Below, one piece after another: positions 23,600-27,662 of a DNA stretch of 27,662 bases. Position 1 is the first letter of the stretch; every line of letters starts with the position of its first letter. A program made the position numbers and the translations under genes. The DNA lies in NCBI RefSeq assembly GCF_040394755.1, contig NZ_JBEBRQ010000041.1; one strand, given 5' to 3'. The DNA comes from Castellaniella defragrans_A (GTDB lineage Bacteria; Pseudomonadota; Gammaproteobacteria; Burkholderiales; Burkholderiaceae_B). The notes below the pieces were generated by a model. The model searched no databases and was not told where the DNA came from. It saw only the letters and a program-made list of their open reading frames with translations.

Positions 23600-25392
23600 T
23601 ATATAAGAGAGTGCCTCGGGTGAAGTCCGATCGAGTGCAAGCGGCCGATGGCCGTCCCTTGAAATTCCTCCTGTGGCGGCGTATCTACGGCCGCCTGGGC
23701 AAGGATTGGAAGGCCGCCCTGCTCGCCTTGTTCCTGGTGACGATCGCCTCTGCCACCCAACCGGTGCTGGCGGTCATCATGAAACCGCTCCTCGACGATG
23801 GTTTCTCGGGCGCCAGGCCCTCCTACGTGTGGTCGATCCCGCTGGCCGTCATCGGCCTGATGCTGCTGCGCGGCCTGTGCACGTTCTTCAGCACCTACCT
23901 GCTGTCCTGGATCGCCAACAACATGCTGCTGGGCCTGCGGCACGACATGTTCGAGCGCCTGCTGGGCCTGTCCGACGAGACCTACCGGCGCGGCGACCAC
24001 GGCCGTCTGCTGAACCGCTTCACCATCGACGCCGGCACCGTCAGCGGGCTGGCGACCGAGGTGATCATGGTGATCGTGCGCGAGTCGCTGACCGTGGTCG
24101 CCCTGTTGGCCGTGCTGCTGTACATGTCCTGGCAGCTGACCCTCATCGTGCTGGTGATGCTGCCCCTGTCGGTGGTGACGGCGCGAGTATTCATCCGGCG
24201 CCTGCGGCGCATCAATCGCGACACCCTCGACATGAATGCGGAGCTGACCCGCGTGGTCAGCGAAGGGATTTCCGGGCAACGCGTCATCAAGCTCTTTGAT
24301 GGTTATGAACGCGAGCGTTCCCGCTTCGGCTACGTCAACGCGCGTCTGCGCCGCTTTGCCATGCGGGCGGTCAGCTCGGATGCCGCGATGTCGCCGATCT
24401 CGCAGTTTTTCGTTGCCCTGTCGGTCGCCGCCGTGGTCGCCATGGCGCTCTACCAGGCCAACCACCAGGCCTTGACGGTCGGCAGTTTCGCCGCCTTCAT
24501 GGCGGCCCTGGGCCAGATTTTCGACCCGATGAAACGCCTGACCAACATCGCCGGCGCCATGCAGCGTATGCTGGTGGCCGCCGAGAGCGTGTTCACGCTG
24601 ATCGACGAGCCGGTCGAGGTCGAAACCGGATCGCGGCGGATCAGTGGGCGGGTCCTGGGGCGGGTGGTCTTCCAGGGGGTGAGCCATCGCTTTCCCGATG
24701 CGGCCGCCGATACGCTCACGGATGTGTCCCTCGAAGTCGAGCCCGGGCAGACCGTGGCGCTGGTTGGCCGCTCGGGCAGCGGCAAGACGACCCTGGTGAA
24801 TATGCTGCCGCGCTTTGTGTCGCCCACGGCCGGTTCGATCCGTATCGATGGCATCGAGATCGCCGATCTGGAATTGCGGTCGCTGCGGACACAGCTCTCG
24901 CTGGTCAGCCAGGACGTCGTGCTGTTCGAGGGCACGATCGCCGAGAACGTGGCCTACGGCGCGCTCAACGAGGCCGACGAAACCCGGATCCGGGCGGTCC
25001 TCGAGGCGGCCAACCTGCTCGATTTCGTCGATGGCCTGCCCGACGGCCTGCATACGCGGGTGGGCAGCAACGCCAGCATGCTCTCGGGCGGCCAGCGTCA
25101 GCGCCTGGCGATCGCGCGCGCCTTGATCAAGGACGCGCCCATCCTGATCCTGGACGAGGCCACCTCGGCGCTGGACAACGAATCCGAGCGCCAGGTCCAG
25201 GCCTCGCTCGAACGCCTGATGGCGGGCCGCACCACGCTGGTGATCGCCCATCGCCTGAGCACCGTACAGAAGGCCGACCTCATCGTGGTCCTGGACCGTG
25301 GCCGCATCGTCGAGCAGGGCACGCATGACAGCCTGCTGGCGTGTGGTGGACTGTACGCTTCCCTGTACCACATGCAGTTCCAGAATGACTAG
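23584..25392 (+). CDS. msbA: Lipid A export ABC transporter MsbA
   Basis: This is a half-transporter of 602 residues that flips lipid A-core across the inner membrane as a homodimer. An N-terminal six-helix membrane domain (about 35-335) begins after FLLWRRIYGR and holds the ATQPVLAVIMKPLLDDGF and DMFERLLGLSDETYRR stretches typical of MsbA. The ABC domain has Walker A GRSGSGKTT at 395-403, signature LSGGQ at 500-504, Walker B ILILDE at 520-525 and H-loop H556. Start: the ATG at 23584 is the first available, but the best promoter lies past it, so translation may begin at GTG 23611 or 23620; the N terminus is therefore uncertain. The gene sits with LPS-core genes that supply its substrate, and a lipoprotein gene follows at 34 bases. 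Confidence 0.96.
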   Translation: MHDLQVYKRVPRVKSDRVQAADGRPLKFLLWRRIYGRLGKDWKAALLALFLVTIASATQPVLAVIMKPLLDDGFSGARPSYVWSIPLAVIGLMLLRGLCTFFSTYLLSWIANNMLLGLRHDMFERLLGLSDETYRRGDHGRLLNRFTIDAGTVSGLATEVIMVIVRESLTVVALLAVLLYMSWQLTLIVLVMLPLSVVTARVFIRRLRRINRDTLDMNAELTRVVSEGISGQRVIKLFDGYERERSRFGYVNARLRRFAMRAVSSDAAMSPISQFFVALSVAAVVAMALYQANHQALTVGSFAAFMAALGQIFDPMKRLTNIAGAMQRMLVAAESVFTLIDEPVEVETGSRRISGRVLGRVVFQGVSHRFPDAAADTLTDVSLEVEPGQTVALVGRSGSGKTTLVNMLPRFVSPTAGSIRIDGIEIADLELRSLRTQLSLVSQDVVLFEGTIAENVAYGALNEADETRIRAVLEAANLLDFVDGLPDGLHTRVGSNASMLSGGQRQRLAIARALIKDAPILILDEATSALDNESERQVQASLERLMAGRTTLVIAHRLSTVQKADLIVVLDRGRIVEQGTHDSLLACGGLYASLYHMQFQND

Positions 25393-25426
25393 GACGCAGT
25401 GTTCCGTCCGCATCCACGGAGTTCCC

Positions 25427-25858
25427 ATGAAAGCCCTGATTGCCTCGATCCTCATTGCCGGCCTCGCGGCCTGCGCGGCTCAGCCCCGGGGGGTGACGCT
25501 CAATGAGCTGGAAACGCCCTCGCATCTGGTGACCGAGCGGCGCCGTCTGCCGATCGATTTCGCGCAGATCCAGCAGGCCCTGTTCAGGCACCAGGCCTTG
25601 TGCGGCGAGACTTTTGTATTCGAGATGGAACCCGATGCCTCCGCATACGGGCGGGTGGTCTACCGGCCCACGCCCGACGCAGGCTGGGACCGCAGCGTCG
25701 TGATCAATCTGGTTCTGCTGCACAATCGCAGCGTCAACGCCAAGGCCTACAGCTACTATGCCGGCAATCTGGAGATCGTCTACCGGATGTTCAGCGCCAT
25801 GATGAAGCCAGAGGTGTGCGGCATCGCCGAGGGCTGGGAGAACTCGTTCAGCCATTGA
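25427..25858 (+). CDS. Small lipoprotein of unknown function downstream of msbA
   Basis: I do not recognise this 143-residue protein. It begins MKALIASILIAGLAAC, a lipoprotein signal peptide with a lipobox LAAC and lipidated C16; no aspartate follows the cysteine, so outer-membrane sorting is expected. The mature part has two further cysteines, C59 and C131, that could pair, and an alternating, beta-rich look (GRVVYRPT, SVVINLVLL). The ATG at 25427 has GGAG about five bases upstream. A longer in-frame start inside msbA is unlikely. The 34-base gap after msbA suggests co-transcription and hence an envelope role, which is inference. It converges with rng. Confidence 0.82.
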   Translation: MKALIASILIAGLAACAAQPRGVTLNELETPSHLVTERRRLPIDFAQIQQALFRHQALCGETFVFEMEPDASAYGRVVYRPTPDAGWDRSVVINLVLLHNRSVNAKAYSYYAGNLEIVYRMFSAMMKPEVCGIAEGWENSFSH

Positions 25859-25909
25859 GGATCATCTGGATAAGTCCAGCGTCCCAGGCGCAGCACAATG
25901 GGCAGGACG

Positions 25910-27379
25910 CTACAGCAGGACGATGTCGTAGTGTTCCTGGATGTACGAGGCTTCGACCTGCAGCGAGATCGGCTTGCCCACGAAATCCCCCAGCATCGCC
26001 AGATGCTGGCTTTCTTCTTCGAGGAACAGATCGATCACCGCCTGCGAGGCGACGATGCGGAATTCCTTGGGATTGAACTGGCGCGCCTCGCGCAGGATCT
26101 CGCGCAGGATCTCATAGCACAGGGTGCGTGGCGTGCGCACGGTGCCTCGTGATGCGCAGGTGGGGCAGGGCTCGCAGAGTTGATGCGCCAATGAGTCCCG
26201 CGTGCGTTTGCGCGTCATTTCGACCAATCCCAATTGGCTGAATCCACTGACGGTCACGCGGGTGCGGTCGCGGCTCAGGGCCTTGTTCAGTTCCTCCAGG
26301 ACGGAGGCCTTGTGGCCCTCGTCGTCCATATCGATGAAATCCAGGATGATGATTCCCCCCAGATTGCGCAGCCGCAATTGCCGGGCGATGGCGACCGCGG
26401 CCTCGAGATTGGTCTTGAAGATCGTGTCGTCGAAATTGCGGCCGCCGACGTAGCTGCCTGTATTCACATCTACTGTGGTCAGGGCCTCGGTCTGGTCGAT
26501 GATGAGGTAGCCGCCGGATTTCAGCTCGACGCGGCGGGACAGGGCGCGGGCGATCTCCTCGTCCACATTGGCTGTGTCGAACAGCGGCCGGTTGCCGCTG
26601 TAGTGGTGGATGCGGTCGATGATGGACGGGGTGTAGTGGTGCGCCCAGTCGATCAGCTCTTGCGTCACGGCGCGCGAGTCGACCTGGATCGAGTGGGTCT
26701 CGGGCGAAGCCATGTCGCGCAGGACGCGCTGCGCCAGCGTCAGGTCGGTATAGACGGGAGCGGGCGCCGGCTGCTGTTTGATCCGGGTCTGTATTTCCGT
26801 CCACAGGATACGCAGATACGCGATGTCTGCGGTCAATTCCTCGTCAGTGGCGCCTTCGGCCTGGGTGCGGACGATGAATCCCCCGGCTTCGTCGGCTGGC
26901 CGCAGGGCCTGGAGGCGGTCGCGTAGGGCATTGCGTTCCTCCTCGGAGCCGATGCGCTGGGACACGCCGATGTGGGGTTCGTGCGGCAGGTAGACCAACA
27001 TGCGCCCGGCGATGCTGATGTGTGTCGAGAGTCTCGCGCCCTTGGTGCCCAGGGGGTCCTTGATGACTTGGACGAGCAGGGACTGGCCCTCGAACAGCAG
27101 CTTTTCGATGGGGGTCGGCGCCGTTGGCTCGCCGCCGGCGCGGCCGAGGCGGTTTTGCCGCAGGTCGGAGACATGGATGAAGGCGGCGCGTTCCAGGCCG
27201 ATGTCCACGAAGGCGCTCTGCATGCCCGGCAGCACCCGGGTGATGCGGCCCAGGTACAGATTGCCGACATGGCCGCATTGGATGCTGCGCTCGATGTGCA
27301 GTTCTTGGACGATACCGTTGGCGGTGATGGCGACGCGGGTTTCAAAGGGCGTGACATTGATGAGGATGTCTTCGGTCAT
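25910..27379 (-). CDS. rng: Ribonuclease G
   Basis: This endoribonuclease of the RNase E/G family matures 16S rRNA 5' ends and trims some mRNAs. Its 489 residues equal the E. coli length. The N-terminal S1 domain (about 38-128) contains GNLYLGRITRVLPGMQSAFVDIG-type sequence. The catalytic domain has D304 (TTVDVNTG) and D347 (ILDFID), matching the metal-binding aspartates, and the zinc-link CPTC is at 405-408. The ATG at 27379 lacks a strong ribosome-binding site, but the N terminus MTEDILINVTPFE fits the family. The usual upstream partner maf is not in the 283 bases before it. The gene converges on the lipoprotein gene with a 51-base gap that holds short inverted repeats but no T-run. Confidence 0.97.
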   Translation of the reverse strand: MTEDILINVTPFETRVAITANGIVQELHIERSIQCGHVGNLYLGRITRVLPGMQSAFVDIGLERAAFIHVSDLRQNRLGRAGGEPTAPTPIEKLLFEGQSLLVQVIKDPLGTKGARLSTHISIAGRMLVYLPHEPHIGVSQRIGSEEERNALRDRLQALRPADEAGGFIVRTQAEGATDEELTADIAYLRILWTEIQTRIKQQPAPAPVYTDLTLAQRVLRDMASPETHSIQVDSRAVTQELIDWAHHYTPSIIDRIHHYSGNRPLFDTANVDEEIARALSRRVELKSGGYLIIDQTEALTTVDVNTGSYVGGRNFDDTIFKTNLEAAVAIARQLRLRNLGGIIILDFIDMDDEGHKASVLEELNKALSRDRTRVTVSGFSQLGLVEMTRKRTRDSLAHQLCEPCPTCASRGTVRTPRTLCYEILREILREARQFNPKEFRIVASQAVIDLFLEEESQHLAMLGDFVGKPISLQVEASYIQEHYDIVLL

Positions 27380-27444
27380 GGTCTGGGATGTGTCGGGCGG
27401 GCCGGAAAGCCTGCGGGTCCGTGGGGCGGTGGCTTGGAAGCATT

Positions 27445-27450
27445 ATTATG
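27445..27450 (-). promoter_or_regulatory. Candidate rng -10 element
   Basis: On the minus strand CATAAT (27450-27445), within GCATAATAATGC, is the only AT-rich -10-like site in the 283 bases before rng and would give a leader of about 60 nt. No good -35 is seen. Confidence 0.28.
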
Positions 27451-27515
27451 CCTTGCGTCGGATTGGGGGCTGTTTTGTTTGCTTTTTGGGTGGGTTGGTT
27501 TTTATGTGCGGGCTT

Positions 27516-27540
27516 TTATGCGAGAGTTCTTATGCGAGAG
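27516..27540 (+). repeat. TTATGCGAGAG direct repeat
   Basis: TTATGCGAGAG occurs at 27516-27526 and 27530-27540, 14 bp apart, and a degenerate third copy (TTATGTGCGGG) lies just upstream near 27502. It sits in a T-rich stretch (27466-27532) that contrasts with its GC-rich surroundings. No coding frame is credible here. Confidence 0.5.
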
Positions 27541-27581
27541 CTCGCGGCCGGCGCCCAGGGGGTCGCGGCGCAGCTCACCCG

Positions 27582-27600
27582 GTCCCGGCTTTGCCGGGAC
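27582..27600. repeat. REP-like hairpin at the window end
   Basis: GTCCCGGC (27582-27589), loop TTT, GCCGGGAC (27593-27600) form a perfect 8-bp stem. On the minus strand it is flanked by GGGAA before and CGGG after, close to the hairpin at 15-33. From 27601 to the window end no gene is visible. Confidence 0.45.
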
Positions 27601-27662
27601 TTCCCGCCGGATTGGGCACAATCGGGGCGGTCGCCAAACTCACGGGGTGATCAGTCCACTGG

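Noticed and set aside
23593..25455. Open frame antisense to msbA
   Set aside because: Shadow of msbA with histidine/glutamine-rich composition and no recognisable domain.
25867..25910. Terminator between the lipoprotein gene and rng
   Set aside because: CTGGA/TCCAG and GCGTCC/GGACGC inverted repeats exist, but no T-run follows on either strand.
27601..27662. Start of a new plus-strand gene at the right edge
   Set aside because: Too little sequence; no ribosome-binding site with a start codon can be supported.

Overview
The window reads as a chromosomal segment of a high-GC betaproteobacterium, most likely Burkholderiales, family Alcaligenaceae (Bordetella/Achromobacter/Castellaniella group). 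This rests on base composition, on the phoU, yggX, argA, hrpA, dnaE, msbA and rng set, and on a copper-regulated cruR-bfrG-PepSY operon of the type known from Bordetella pertussis. The genus is inferred, not proven.

Region 1 (1-3860): phoU lies behind a good Pho-box promoter. Convergent to it, on the minus strand, are argA, a GT25-family LPS glycosyltransferase and the Fe(II)-trafficking protein gene yggX. Region 2 (3758-8431): a three-gene plus-strand operon. It encodes a DUF2946 protein with CXXC and a C-terminal RAPP motif (CruR, a copper-sensing upstream ORF), a TonB-dependent outer-membrane receptor (BfrG type) and a PepSY-TM inner-membrane protein. Two tandem 77-78 bp repeats, each carrying an intrinsic-terminator hairpin, overlap the 3' end of the operon and lengthen the last reading frame. 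Region 3 (8417-15878): hrpA (DEAH-box RNA helicase) and dnaE (DNA polymerase III alpha).

Region 4 (15875-25858): an envelope/LPS-core cluster. It starts with a glycosyltransferase overlapping the dnaE stop codon by 4 bp, then a CE4 deacetylase, a WaaE-like GT2 transferase, a second CE4 deacetylase behind its own leaderless-type promoter, and two more GT4 transferases. Between those last two lies what looks like the promoter and first codons of a lost third deacetylase. A minus-strand pair (GT9 heptosyltransferase-like and DUF218/YdcF-like) diverges from msbA, the lipid A flippase, and a small lipoprotein gene follows msbA. Region 5 (25910-27662): rng (RNase G) on the minus strand, preceded by short repeats and a hairpin resembling one at the start of the window.

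Functionally, the LPS genes would build and trim core sugars on the cytoplasmic side and MsbA would flip the core-lipid A. The cruR operon would take up a metal or metallophore only when copper is not in excess. The remaining genes are housekeeping. No rRNA, tRNA, CRISPR array, insertion sequence or prophage gene was seen.
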